DNA of 64,000 nt. Source: Paracoccus tibetensis. GTDB taxonomy: Bacteria; Pseudomonadota; Alphaproteobacteria; Rhodobacterales; Rhodobacteraceae. A program made the translations under genes and the position numbers. The stretch's first letter is position 1, and each line of letters starts with the position of its first letter. Below the pieces are notes generated by a model. The model was not told the origin of the DNA. It was given only the letters and a program-made list of their open reading frames with translations, and searched no databases. Below, piece by piece: positions 36,114-45,671 of the stretch. Location of the stretch: assembly GCF_900102505.1 (NCBI RefSeq), contig NZ_FMVT01000007.1:186001-250000 (forward strand), written 5' to 3'.

Positions 36114-38261
36114 TCACCCCCGCGCCAGCGCCTTCGCCTCGCGCCGCCGGGCGTGCAGCGCCGGCTCGGTATAGCCCGAGGGCTGCGCCGTCCCCGTCAG
36201 GATCAGGTCCCGCGCCGCCTCGAAGGCGGGCCCGTCGAAGCCAAGGGCAAGCGGCCGGTAGGCCGGATCGCCCGCGTTCTGCTTGTCCACCTTGGCGGCC
36301 ATGCGGCGCAGCGCGTCCTCGACCTCGTCCTTCGTGATCAGGCCATGCTCCAGCCAGTTCGCCAGGTACTGCGCGCTGATCCGGCAGGTCGCGCGGTCCT
36401 CCATCAGCGGGATGTCGTCGATGTCCGGCACCTTCGAGCAGCCGACGCCCTGGTCCACCCATCGCACGACGTAACCCAGGATGCCCTGCGCGCTGTTGTC
36501 CAGCTCGCGCAGCACCTCGTCGCGGCTCATCGGCTCCTGCGCCAGCGCCGGGGTCAGCAGCAGGTCGAGGTCCGGCACGGCCTTCCCGGCCAGCTCGTCC
36601 TGACGCGCCGCGACATCCACCACGTGGTAGTGCATCGCATGCAGCACAGCCGCGGTGGGCGAGGGGACCCAGGCCGTCGATGCGCCCGATTTCGGATGGC
36701 CGATCTTGACCTCCAGCATCTCGGCCAGCGCGTCGGGCTTGGCCCACATGCCCTTGCCGATCTGCGCCCGCCCGCGCATGCCGGCATTCAGCCCGATCAG
36801 CACGTTGCGATCCTCGTAGGCCGAAATCCAGGTCGAGGCCTTCATCCCCGGCCGCCCGACGAAGGCGCCCGCCTGCATCGATGTGTGGATCTCGTCCCCC
36901 GTCCGGTCGAGGAAGCCCGTGTTGATGAAGAAGATCCGGTTCCGGATCGCATGGATCGAGGCGGCAAGGTTGGCCGAAGTCCGCCGCTCCTCGTCCATCA
37001 GGCCCAGCTTCACGGTGTTCGGGGCGAGGCCCAGCACCTCTTCGACATGGGTGAAGACGCGGTCGGCGAAACCGGCCTCGTCGGGACCGTGCATCTTGGG
37101 CTTGACCACGTAGATCGCGCCGACGCGGCTGTTCTTCTCGCCGTCCCGCTTCAGGTCGTGGATGGCGCAGGCGACGGTCACCATCGCGTCCATCAGCCCC
37201 TCGGGCGTCTCCTGCCCGTCCTTGAGCACGGCATCCGTCGTCATCAGGTGGCCGACATTGCGGACCAGCAGCACCGCGCGGCCGGGCAGGGTCAGCGTGC
37301 CGCCATCGGGCAGCGTGACCTGCCGGTCATGGGCCAGGCGGCGGGTCATCTGCTTGCCGCCCTTCTCGAACGTGTCGGCCAGATCACCCTTCATCAGGCC
37401 CAGCCAGTTGGCATAGACGGCGATCTTGTCCTCGGCATCCACGGCGGCGACGCTGTCCTCGCAATCCTGGATCGCGGTCAGCGCCGCCTCCAGCACCACG
37501 TCGCGCAGCCCGCTGCGCGATGCCGCGCCGATCGGGTGGCCCTTGTTCACCACCAGCTCCAGATGCAGCCCGTTGTGCTTGAGCACATAGGCCGTGTCGC
37601 CCCCCTCCGCGCGCGTGCCGACAAAGGCATGCGCATCCGCCAGACGCACGGGCGCGCCGGCGACGGTCGCGAAGAAGCCTTGGTCATCGACCCCGTAAGC
37701 CTCGACGCCGGCATGGCTGCCCGAGGTCAGCGGGATCGCCGTGTCGAGGAACTCGGCCGCCTTGGCCACCACGCGGTCGCGGCGCGCGGGGTCGATCCCG
37801 CTGCCCGAGGGGGGCGGTCCCGCCACGTCCGAGCCGTACATCGCGTCATAGAGCGAGCCCCACCGCGCGTTTGCCGCGTTCAGCGCGAAGCGGGCGTTGC
37901 TGACCGGCACGACCAGCTGCGGGCCGGCGATGGTGGCGATCTCGGGGTCGATGCTGCCGTTGTCGATCGAGAAGGGCGCGGGCTCGGGCACCAGGTAGCC
38001 GATTTCGGTCAGGAACTGGCGATAGGCGGCCGCGTCCCATTGCTGGTTGCCGCGCGCCTTGTGCCAGGCATCGATCTGCGCCTGCAGCTCGGCCCGGCGG
38101 GCGAGCAGTGCCTTGTTCTCGGTCGCGAAGCCGTCCAGCAGCCCCGCATAGCCCTGCCAGAAGGCGTCGGCGTCTACGCCGATGCCGGGCAGGACGCTCT
38201 CCTCGATGAAGCTGGCGAAATCCTGATCGACCTCAAGCCCGTGGCGGGTGACGCGTGTCAT
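36114..38261 (-). CDS. glcB: Malate synthase G
   Basis: A 715-residue malate synthase G, the normal length for the monomeric G isoform. It condenses glyoxylate with acetyl-CoA to malate in the cytoplasm. Family segments are NARFALNAANARWGSLYDAM, the active-site VYVVKPKMHGPDEAGFADRVF and GLMDEERRTSANLAA. The catalytic C-terminal region is AGKAVPDLDLLLTPALAQEP. The start MTRVTRHGLEV is the usual one; the frame extends to 38459 without homology. An IclR-like palindrome lies 82 bases upstream. Confidence 0.96.
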   Translation of the reverse strand: MTRVTRHGLEVDQDFASFIEESVLPGIGVDADAFWQGYAGLLDGFATENKALLARRAELQAQIDAWHKARGNQQWDAAAYRQFLTEIGYLVPEPAPFSIDNGSIDPEIATIAGPQLVVPVSNARFALNAANARWGSLYDAMYGSDVAGPPPSGSGIDPARRDRVVAKAAEFLDTAIPLTSGSHAGVEAYGVDDQGFFATVAGAPVRLADAHAFVGTRAEGGDTAYVLKHNGLHLELVVNKGHPIGAASRSGLRDVVLEAALTAIQDCEDSVAAVDAEDKIAVYANWLGLMKGDLADTFEKGGKQMTRRLAHDRQVTLPDGGTLTLPGRAVLLVRNVGHLMTTDAVLKDGQETPEGLMDAMVTVACAIHDLKRDGEKNSRVGAIYVVKPKMHGPDEAGFADRVFTHVEEVLGLAPNTVKLGLMDEERRTSANLAASIHAIRNRIFFINTGFLDRTGDEIHTSMQAGAFVGRPGMKASTWISAYEDRNVLIGLNAGMRGRAQIGKGMWAKPDALAEMLEVKIGHPKSGASTAWVPSPTAAVLHAMHYHVVDVAARQDELAGKAVPDLDLLLTPALAQEPMSRDEVLRELDNSAQGILGYVVRWVDQGVGCSKVPDIDDIPLMEDRATCRISAQYLANWLEHGLITKDEVEDALRRMAAKVDKQNAGDPAYRPLALGFDGPAFEAARDLILTGTAQPSGYTEPALHARRREAKALARG

Positions 38262-38586
38262 GCCGTTCCTCCTTGCTGGCTGCGGGGCAGGCCCCGCCAT
38301 TCCCGCGCATCTAGACAGAAGCCCGTGCCTTTGCCAAGCGGCTGGAATAATATTCCATAATGGAAAATGCGTCGGGCGGCGGAAGCTGTCGGATGAAAAA
38401 TCCGGCAATATCAACGCCTCCGGCCGCGCCTGTCTTTCCGCTGCTCGACAGGACGGCAAAGGCGTCCTGCACGAGGTCGCGAATGTCTGTTTTCGCAGAC
38501 CAAATGTCGCAATCGTGCCAGTTCATGTAACAGGCAGGAGTAGTTTCGGCGAAAGCCAAGCCGCGTCAGAGGAGTCGCGCCGCGCC
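38262..38586. promoter_or_regulatory. Divergent control region of glcB and gbcAB
   Basis: A 325-bp gap with no gene I can support. It contains the palindrome at 38343-38357 in an A+T-rich patch (38345-38370) close to glcB, plus untranslated leader towards gbcA. No GbdR-type site was recognised. Confidence 0.5.
38343..38357. promoter_or_regulatory. IclR-type operator candidate TGGAATAATATTCCA
   Basis: A palindrome with halves TGGAAT and ATTCCA, directly followed by a further TGGAAAA half. It fits the TGGAA-N5-TTCCA layout of the Escherichia coli IclR consensus, and IclR controls the glyoxylate bypass. The IclR-family protein responsible is not in the window. Confidence 0.55.
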
Positions 38587-39831
38587 ATGACCACCACCTT
38601 TGTCCAAACGCCCTCCACTGCCGATCTCGTGGCCGCACGCCGGCCCGGCCACTCGCTCCCGCGCGATCTTTATTGCGGGCAGCAGGCCTTCAAGGACGAC
38701 CTGGAGCAGATCTGGTACCGCGAATGGCTGTTCGCCGGACCCTCGGCCGCCATGCCGAAGACCGGCAGCTACATCACCATGCAGGTGGGCGAGTATCCGG
38801 TCATCCTGACGCGCGGCTCGGACGGGCGCATCCGCGCCTTCCACAACGTCTGCCGCCATCGCGGCCAGCGGCTCTGCGCCAAGGCCAGCGGCACGGGCGC
38901 CAAGCTCGTCTGTCCCTACCACCAGTGGACCTACGATCTCGACGGCAAGCTGCTCTATGCCCGCGACATGGGCGAGGGCTTCGATCCCAGCAAGTACGGG
39001 CTGAAGTCCGTCCACTGCATCGACCTGGCGGGGATGGTGTTCATCTGCCTCGCGAAGGTGCCGCCGGCGATCAACGAGCTGGCCGCGAACGTGACGCGCT
39101 ACGTGCTGCCCTCGGGCCTGGCCGATGCCAAGGTCGCCCATGTCTCGCGCATCGTCGAGAAGGGCAACTGGAAGCTGGTGATGGAGAACAACCGCGAGTG
39201 CTATCACTGCGGCGGCAGCCATCCCTCGCTCTGCCGGACCTACAGCGACGACCCGCTGATGACGGTGATGGAGGGCCCGAACGCGGCCAGCCCCGAGATC
39301 CTGGACCACTGGGCGCGCTGCGACGCGGCCAACCTGCCCTCGCGCTTCGTGAACGCGCCGGACATGCAGTGGCGCATGGCGCGGGTGCCGCTGATGGACA
39401 ACCAGGAAAGCTTCACCATGTCGGGCAAGGCGGCGGTGCGCCAGCGCATGGGGACGATCCCGTGGAACGACGCGGGCAGCCTGATGTTTTACCACTTCCC
39501 GTCCAGCTGGAACCACTTCCTGCCCGACCACGCCATCGTCTTCCGCATCCTGCCGATCAGCCCGACCGAGACCGAGGTCACGACGCATTGGCTGGTGCAC
39601 AAGGACGCGGTCGAGGGTCAGGACTACGACCTGCAGAAGCTGATCGAGGTCTGGATGAACACCAACGACGAGGACCGCCAGGTGGTCGAGGAGAACCAGG
39701 CCGGCATCCTCTCGCCCGCCTACGAGCCGGGGCCCTATTCGCCGACGCAGGAGGCCGGGGTGATCCACCTGATCGACTGGTATTGCGGCGTGATGTCCGC
39801 GCGGCTCGGCGCCCTGCAGGCGGCCGAGTAA
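38587..39831 (+). CDS. gbcA: Glycine betaine demethylase, Rieske oxygenase subunit
   Basis: A 414-residue Rieske oxygenase. The [2Fe-2S] ligands are C89-x-H91 (VCRHRGQRLC) and C109-x2-H112 (VCPYHQWTYD), and the mononuclear iron ligands include H207 and H212 in NRECYHCGGSHPSL. GbcA removes one methyl of glycine betaine as formaldehyde, giving dimethylglycine. A related stachydrine demethylase is the main alternative. The ATG at 38587 was chosen because the frame upstream lacks homology. GbcB follows after 3 bp. Confidence 0.88.
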   Translation: MTTTFVQTPSTADLVAARRPGHSLPRDLYCGQQAFKDDLEQIWYREWLFAGPSAAMPKTGSYITMQVGEYPVILTRGSDGRIRAFHNVCRHRGQRLCAKASGTGAKLVCPYHQWTYDLDGKLLYARDMGEGFDPSKYGLKSVHCIDLAGMVFICLAKVPPAINELAANVTRYVLPSGLADAKVAHVSRIVEKGNWKLVMENNRECYHCGGSHPSLCRTYSDDPLMTVMEGPNAASPEILDHWARCDAANLPSRFVNAPDMQWRMARVPLMDNQESFTMSGKAAVRQRMGTIPWNDAGSLMFYHFPSSWNHFLPDHAIVFRILPISPTETEVTTHWLVHKDAVEGQDYDLQKLIEVWMNTNDEDRQVVEENQAGILSPAYEPGPYSPTQEAGVIHLIDWYCGVMSARLGALQAAE

Positions 39832-39834
39832 CCG

Positions 39835-40926
39835 ATGCCGAAGCCCCGCCTGAACTGGGCCGCCGAGCCCTGGTCCGATGACGAGCCGCTGGAATGCGTC
39901 ATGGTCATCCCCGAGACGCGCGACACGTGCAGCTTCATCTTCCGCGCGCCCTCCGGGGCCTGGTTCGACTATCAGCCGGGGCAGTTCGTGACGCTGGACC
40001 TGCCGGTGGACCCCTCGAAGGGGCCGGCCGGGAACGTTCAGCGCACCTACACGATCAGCTCGTCGCCCTCGCGGCCGCTGTCCATCTCGGTCACGGTCAA
40101 GGCGCAGTCGACCTCGATCGGCACGCGCTGGATGCTGGACCATCTGCGGCCGGGCATGCGGATCAAGGCCTTCGGCCCGTCCGGCATCTTCAGCTTCCAC
40201 CGCCATCCGGCCAGCAAGTACCTGTTCATCTCGGCCGGCTCGGGCATCACGCCGATGATGTCGATGACGACCTGGGCCTGGGACCGCGCGCAGGACACGG
40301 ACATCGTCTTCGTCCACGCCGCCCGCAGCCCCTCGGACATCATCTTCCGCGAGCAGCTCGAGCATTACGCCGCCCGCGTCCCCGGCCTGCAGCTGCGCCT
40401 GACCGTCGAGGAGCCCGAGCCGTTCCAGATCTGGCACGGCTACCAGGGACGGCTCAGCCAGATCATGCTGGGCCTGATGGCGCCCGACTACCTGGATCGC
40501 GAGGTCTTCTGCTGCGGCCCCGAGCCCTTCATGCAGGCCGTGCGCGAGATGCTGACCTCGCTCGGCTACGACATGGGCCGCTACCACCAGGAGAGCTTCG
40601 GCGCACCCGCCCGCACCGAGGCCGAGGTTCCGGTGATCGACGATGTCGCCCCCGACGAGGAGGCGCGCGCCCAGGTCGTCTTCGCCTCGAGCGGTGTGAC
40701 CGCCTCCTGCGCCGAGACGGACACCGTGCTGGCGGTCGCCAAGCGGTCGGGGCTGAACATCCCCTCGGGCTGCACCTTCGGCCTCTGCGGCACCTGCAAG
40801 ATCCGCAAGACTGCGGGCGAGGTGCACATGGTCCACAACGGCGGCATCAGCGACGACGACATCGCCGAGGGGTGGATTCTGGCCTGCTGCTCGCACCCGA
40901 TGGGACGCATCGAGGTGGAGGTCTGA
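39835..40926 (+). CDS. gbcB: Glycine betaine demethylase, reductase subunit
   Basis: A 363-residue flavin/iron-sulfur reductase that feeds electrons from NAD(P)H to GbcA. The FAD site is NVQRTYTISSSPSRP near residue 66, the NAD site is SAGSGITPMMSM and VFCCGPEPFMQAV. The plant-type [2Fe-2S] cluster comes last, with SGCTFGLCGTCKI. The order FAD-NAD-2Fe2S matches GbcB. It is 3 bp after gbcA. Confidence 0.9.
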   Translation: MPKPRLNWAAEPWSDDEPLECVMVIPETRDTCSFIFRAPSGAWFDYQPGQFVTLDLPVDPSKGPAGNVQRTYTISSSPSRPLSISVTVKAQSTSIGTRWMLDHLRPGMRIKAFGPSGIFSFHRHPASKYLFISAGSGITPMMSMTTWAWDRAQDTDIVFVHAARSPSDIIFREQLEHYAARVPGLQLRLTVEEPEPFQIWHGYQGRLSQIMLGLMAPDYLDREVFCCGPEPFMQAVREMLTSLGYDMGRYHQESFGAPARTEAEVPVIDDVAPDEEARAQVVFASSGVTASCAETDTVLAVAKRSGLNIPSGCTFGLCGTCKIRKTAGEVHMVHNGGISDDDIAEGWILACCSHPMGRIEVEV

Positions 40927-40950
40927 CCCGCGCTGCAGGGCAGCATCCAG

Positions 40951-43320
40951 TTGCACCCTGAGCGTGTATCGGTTAAGGAATTTACAACATTCCTGCCGAA
41001 CCTGACGGGCCGACGCATCTTGGATCACGCACCTCCATCGGCCGCCTGCCGCATCTCCTCCCAGGTGATCGCGGCGCGGCGCCTCTGCCGCGGCTGGCTG
41101 TTCCCGCCCCTGCGCCCTGCCGCGGGTGCCGCGCCGGTCGAGCTGTTCGCCTTCTTCCCCGATGGCGAGCCTGTGACCCTGTTCCTGCCGGGCGACGAGG
41201 CACCGCTGGCGCTGCGCCACGTGCCGGCCAGTGCGCGGATGCTGCTTGCCCTGCCGCCCGAGGCGGAGCAGGTCACGGTCCTCGTGGACGGGCAGCCGCA
41301 GCAACTGACCCTGGAGCCCGCAGCGGGCCAGGCCTTCGCCGGCCGGAACGTGCTTCTCGCGCAGCGCAACGGCGAGTCGGCCTCGCAGGTCGCGGATTTT
41401 CTCGTCTGGCACGCGGCCCATCACGGCGCAGATGCCGCCATCATCATCGACCGCGCCCCCCCGGACGCGGGCGATCTTGCCGCCGAACTGGGCACGTTCC
41501 TGGCCGCCGATCCACGCGGCAGGGCGATGGCCGAGGTGCTGGTCCTGCGCGTCGACCTGCCGCTCGGCCGCCCGGAAGAGGGGCCCGAATCGCACCCGCT
41601 TTATGCCCCCGACGCGCCCGGCCGCGACCGGATGGAGGCGCCCGCGCCCGATCCCTGGACGGCGCGCCTCGGTTTTCCGCTGCTCTACGACATGATCCGC
41701 GCGCGGCATCTGGCCCAGGCCGCCGCCGTCGCCCGGCTGGAGGTGATGGACCTGGTGCAGCCGGCGCCGGACGGGCAGAGCTTCTTCGCCCGCTGCGCGG
41801 CCGAGGCGGGCGGCGTCCTGCCCCTGTCGGGCGAGCGCGTCTATCCTTGGGCCATCCGCGAAGGCGAGATCACCTTCGGCGATCACATCTGCAACCGCTT
41901 CGACGGCATCGACCGCGCGAACAGCTGGTGCTGCGTGCCGGCGCGGCTGCCGGCGCAAGCGATGTGGATGCCGCACCGCATCCTCGGCACCAGCGGCACC
42001 CCAAGCGGCAGCGCCGCCTTCTGGCGCTGCATGGCGCTGCGCCACGGGGGGGACGGCAAGGTCTCGCGCATCGTGGCCCGCACCGCGCTTCAGCAGCGGC
42101 CCGAGCTTCAGGCCATGGCCGGCTTCTTCGGCCGCACCCCCGAGGCGGTCCCGCGCGAGCAGGCCAATGCCGAGCGGCTGCTGCCCGTGCGCGAGGTCAG
42201 CGGCCAGCGCACCGCCATCGTCACCACGATGAAGAACGAGGGGCCGTTCATCCTGGAATGGCTGGCCTATCACCGCGCCATCGGGGTCAGCGACTTCCTC
42301 GTCTACACCAACGACTGCACCGACGGGACCGACGACTTCCTGCGCCTGCTGATGCGCAAGGGCATCGTCGAGTGGCGCGAGAATCCCTATCGCGAGTCGG
42401 GGATGAAGCCGCAGCACGCCGCGCTGGACCATGCCAACACCGAAGAGGTGATCCGCAATGCGGACTGGGCGATTTGCATGGACGTGGACGAGTTCATCGC
42501 CGTCCATGTGGGCGATCACACCCTGCCGGCGCTGTTCGGCGCGGTGCCCGACGCGAACCTCATCTCGCTGACCTGGCGGCTCTTCGGGAACGCGGATGTC
42601 CACGAGTATCGCGACGAGTTCATCACCCAGACCTACTTTCTCGCCGCACGCGAGCAGGCGAACAAGCCGCACCAGGCTTGGGGCTTCAAGACCCTGTTCA
42701 AGAACATGGGCCTTTTCAAGAAGCTGGGCGTCCACCGGCCCAAGGGCATCCGCCCCGGCGCCGCCGAGCGGATCTCCTGGGTCAACGGCTCGGGCAAGGA
42801 CATGCCGCAGTCCGAGTGGCGCAACGCCTGGCGCTCGACCTCGGTCACCTATGGCTATGACCTGGTGGCGCTGAACCACTACGCCGTCCGCTCGGCCGAA
42901 AGCTTCCTCGTCAAGCGCGACCGCGGCCGGGTGAACCATGTCGATCGCGACCAGGGCATGGCCTACTGGTTCCGCATGAACCACAACGTGGTCGAGGACC
43001 GCCGGATGGAGAAGCTGCGCCCGCGGCTTCAGGCCGAATACGACCGCCTGATGTCCGACCCCGAGATCGCCGCGATGCACCGCGCCTGCGTCGCGGCCCA
43101 TCGCGGCAAGATCGCCGAACTGCGCGCGCAGGCGGCGCACGAGACCTTCTACGCCGAGCTGACCAGCCCCCGCACGGCGGCGCTGTCGCGGCTGCACGGG
43201 CATTTCGGCTCGAACGTCTACCTGGCCGGGCCCGCGGTCATCCCCGACGAGATTGCGGCCCGCCAGCCGCAGGACGACTTCTTCTTCACCGTCGAGCATG
43301 TCGACGAAACCCAGCACTGA
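40951..43320 (+). CDS. Large GT2-type glycosyltransferase with unknown N-terminal half
   Basis: Up to 789 residues. The second half holds a Glyco_tranf_2_4-type domain: VTTMKNEGPFILEWLAYHRA at about residue 428, then VYTNDCTDGTDDFLRLL, and the nucleotide-sugar DxD in CMDVDEFIAV. The first 400 residues form an unrecognised domain with LLALPPEAEQVTVLVDGQPQ-like beta-rich segments. It probably adds sugars to a surface glycan. The start is unclear: TTG 40951 opens the frame, while TTG 41020 or a CTG after the TTAAGGAA at 40973 are alternatives. First gene of a four-gene run. Confidence 0.8.
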   Translation: MHPERVSVKEFTTFLPNLTGRRILDHAPPSAACRISSQVIAARRLCRGWLFPPLRPAAGAAPVELFAFFPDGEPVTLFLPGDEAPLALRHVPASARMLLALPPEAEQVTVLVDGQPQQLTLEPAAGQAFAGRNVLLAQRNGESASQVADFLVWHAAHHGADAAIIIDRAPPDAGDLAAELGTFLAADPRGRAMAEVLVLRVDLPLGRPEEGPESHPLYAPDAPGRDRMEAPAPDPWTARLGFPLLYDMIRARHLAQAAAVARLEVMDLVQPAPDGQSFFARCAAEAGGVLPLSGERVYPWAIREGEITFGDHICNRFDGIDRANSWCCVPARLPAQAMWMPHRILGTSGTPSGSAAFWRCMALRHGGDGKVSRIVARTALQQRPELQAMAGFFGRTPEAVPREQANAERLLPVREVSGQRTAIVTTMKNEGPFILEWLAYHRAIGVSDFLVYTNDCTDGTDDFLRLLMRKGIVEWRENPYRESGMKPQHAALDHANTEEVIRNADWAICMDVDEFIAVHVGDHTLPALFGAVPDANLISLTWRLFGNADVHEYRDEFITQTYFLAAREQANKPHQAWGFKTLFKNMGLFKKLGVHRPKGIRPGAAERISWVNGSGKDMPQSEWRNAWRSTSVTYGYDLVALNHYAVRSAESFLVKRDRGRVNHVDRDQGMAYWFRMNHNVVEDRRMEKLRPRLQAEYDRLMSDPEIAAMHRACVAAHRGKIAELRAQAAHETFYAELTSPRTAALSRLHGHFGSNVYLAGPAVIPDEIAARQPQDDFFFTVEHVDETQH

Positions 43321-43328
43321 GAGGCCGG

Positions 43329-44189
43329 ATGTCCCCTGACTACCAAGTTGCCGCCCTGTGGATCGGGGGCAAGCTGTCCTTCCTCGAGGAGCTGTGCCTC
43401 AAGTCCTTCGTGGACGCCGGCCATCACACGATCCTCTTCACCTACGAGGGGACCGAGAACGTGCCCGACGGCGTCGAGGTCCGCGACGGCTCAGAAATCC
43501 TGCCCAACCCGAACGTGATGCGCCATACCAGGACGGGCAGCCCTGCGCTGTTTTCCGACCTCTTCCGCTACAAGATGCTGGAGCGGATGAACCGCACGAT
43601 CTGGGTCGACACGGACGCCTATTGCTGCAAGCCGTTCGTGACCGAGACCGGCCACTTCCACGCCTACGAGAAGAAGAACGAGATCAACGGCGGGGTCCTC
43701 GGCCTGCCGAAGGACAGCAAGACGCTGCGTGCGCTGCTGGACTTCACGGCCGACGTCCATGCGATCCCGCCCTGGTTCAGCGCCGACGAGCGTCAGCGGC
43801 TGGAAGCGGCAGGCGCCACGGGTGCGCCCGTTCACGCGGCCGACATGCCGTGGGGCGTATGGGGTCCGCACGCGCTGACCCACTTCCTGAACGCGACGGG
43901 CGAGGTGGAGCATTCGATGCCATCCGTCGCGCTCTATCCGGTGTCATATTCCGAGCGAAAGCTGCTGACTCAGCCCGGCGCGGATCTGGGCGCCTACATC
44001 ACGGACGAGACCTTCTCGATCCATCTCTATGGCCGGCGGATGCGGCCGCGCATCTCCGAGAAGTTCGGCGGTGTGCCGCGTCCGCGCAGCCTGATCGGAA
44101 AGCTATTGAAGAAGCACGGGGTCGACCCGACGCTGAACCCGCTGCCCGACCGCACGCTGGCGGTCGTCACGGATGGTGATGACGACTGA
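43329..44189 (+). CDS. GT32-like glycosyltransferase (DxD sugar-binding type)
   Basis: A 286-residue protein with the Gly_transf_sug layout. It has ALWIGGKLSFLEELCLKSFV at the start, then SPALFSDLFRYKMLERMNRT and WVDTDAYCCKPF, whose DTD is the metal/nucleotide-sugar site. Such enzymes add hexoses in capsule or oligosaccharide synthesis. It is 8 bp after the GT2 gene and 14 bp before the next, so it is co-transcribed. Confidence 0.82.
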   Translation: MSPDYQVAALWIGGKLSFLEELCLKSFVDAGHHTILFTYEGTENVPDGVEVRDGSEILPNPNVMRHTRTGSPALFSDLFRYKMLERMNRTIWVDTDAYCCKPFVTETGHFHAYEKKNEINGGVLGLPKDSKTLRALLDFTADVHAIPPWFSADERQRLEAAGATGAPVHAADMPWGVWGPHALTHFLNATGEVEHSMPSVALYPVSYSERKLLTQPGADLGAYITDETFSIHLYGRRMRPRISEKFGGVPRPRSLIGKLLKKHGVDPTLNPLPDRTLAVVTDGDDD

Positions 44190-44203
44190 CATGAGGTGAC
44201 GCC

Positions 44204-45649
44204 GTGGCACAGAACGCGCCCATCGACCGCAAGACCCTCGCCAAGATCGGCGTCGAGGACGTGCAGCGCTTCGCCGATGTCGGCGGGGGGGCGCGCAGGC
44301 TGGCGCTGGAGGCGTGGAAGCGGCATGGCTGCAAGATCGACCTGATCGACTTCTGCGAGAACGGCAAGTTCGCCCGCGAGCGGTCGGACTGGATGATGGA
44401 ATATCTGGGCTGGCTCGTCTCGCGCGGGGTCAAGGCCGAGGATGTGCGCCTCGTCGGCAGCCCGCGCGACGTGGTCCGCGCGGACATCGTCGCCTGCCTC
44501 GGTCGTTTCGGCGACATCTGGCGGGTCAAGCGGCTCGAGAAGCTGATGCCGCGCCTCTTCCATTCGGACAGCCGCATGGTCATCGACATCCGCAACGGCA
44601 CCGGGGGGTTCTGGTTTCTCAAGAAGTTCGGCGAACTCGAGGTGATCAAGAAGCTGGACGGCGAGACGCTGCGCCGCGTCGTGCTGACCCCGCACCCGCC
44701 CGAGGCCGAGCAGTCGCGGTCCTGGCGGTCCCGCGCGCGGCAGATGGCGGGGCCGGACGGCTTCTTCCGCCATTCCGAGGGGCATACGCTGCTCTATATT
44801 CCGCGCGATCCCAAGGTGCTGGTCGTCACCTTCGCCAACCGCGACGACGCGATGGACAGCGAGGCGATGGCCTTCGGCCACAGCTTCGTCGAGAAGCAGG
44901 GCTGGTCGATGCTGGGCGTCCTCGCCTCGAACTGGACCTGGTATCGCCACGAATGGGTGATCGCCCGCTTCGAGCAGCTCAAGCGCAAGAAGTTCTTCAA
45001 GCAGTTCGACCGGGTGATCTTCTACGGCGCCTCGATGGGGGGCTACGCGGCCGCGGCCTTCAGCCCGGTCTGCCGCAAGGCCGAGGTGGTGATCATGTCG
45101 CCGCAGTCCACGCTGGACAAGACCCTGGTCCCCTGGGAGACGCGCTACGAGCGGGCTTGGGACCGCGACTATTCCGGCCCCTATGGCGACGCGGCCACCG
45201 TCAGCGCCTCGGCGCGGCAGGTCACCATCCTCTACGACCCGCTCGAGGAACTGGACGCGGCCCATGTCGCCCGCTTCACCGCGCCGAACGTCGTCAAGCT
45301 GCGCTGCCCGATGCTGGGCCACCGGCTGGCCTCGTCGCTGGCGCAGATGGGCATCCTGTCGCCGATCATCCTCAAGGCCATGAACGGCGAGCTGGAGCAG
45401 GTGGAGTTCTACCGCCTGCTGCGCGCCCGACACGATTCGCCGCGCTATCAGGCCGAGCTGTTCCGCCGCTGCCTCGAGGCCGGCCACGAGACGCTGGCGC
45501 GGCGGCTGGCGGCCTGGGTCCAGGCGCGCGGCGAGAACCGGCAGATCCGCATCGCGCTGGAGGAGCTGGACGCCCGCCGCAAATCTGCACCCGCCCCCAG
45601 ACCTGCCGTCCCATCACCGGCTTCGACCGAACCCGTTCTTGCCGGCTAA
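44204..45649 (+). CDS. Alpha/beta-hydrolase-like protein of the glycan block
   Basis: A 481-residue protein starting at GTG. The middle has an alpha/beta-hydrolase core: VLVVTFANRDDAMDSEAMAF, then FDRVIFYGASMGGYAAAAFS with a GxSxGG nucleophile elbow. The N-terminal 180 residues (LALEAWKRHGCKIDLIDFCE, RMVIDIRNGTGGFWFLKKFG) are unlike known hydrolases, and the last 100 are helical. I know of similar Rhodobacterales proteins near glycosyltransferases but no proven role. Removing or transferring an acyl group on a glycan is a guess. Confidence 0.65.
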   Translation: MAQNAPIDRKTLAKIGVEDVQRFADVGGGARRLALEAWKRHGCKIDLIDFCENGKFARERSDWMMEYLGWLVSRGVKAEDVRLVGSPRDVVRADIVACLGRFGDIWRVKRLEKLMPRLFHSDSRMVIDIRNGTGGFWFLKKFGELEVIKKLDGETLRRVVLTPHPPEAEQSRSWRSRARQMAGPDGFFRHSEGHTLLYIPRDPKVLVVTFANRDDAMDSEAMAFGHSFVEKQGWSMLGVLASNWTWYRHEWVIARFEQLKRKKFFKQFDRVIFYGASMGGYAAAAFSPVCRKAEVVIMSPQSTLDKTLVPWETRYERAWDRDYSGPYGDAATVSASARQVTILYDPLEELDAAHVARFTAPNVVKLRCPMLGHRLASSLAQMGILSPIILKAMNGELEQVEFYRLLRARHDSPRYQAELFRRCLEAGHETLARRLAAWVQARGENRQIRIALEELDARRKSAPAPRPAVPSPASTEPVLAG

Positions 45650-45671
45650 CCGTCCCACCAAGGAGTTTCCC

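Noticed and set aside
38566..43317. A 1583-codon open frame on the minus strand
   Set aside because: It is antisense to gbcA, gbcB and the GT2 gene, which have clear motifs. Its translation is His/Arg/Val/Gly-rich with no domain, as expected for a GC-rich shadow frame.
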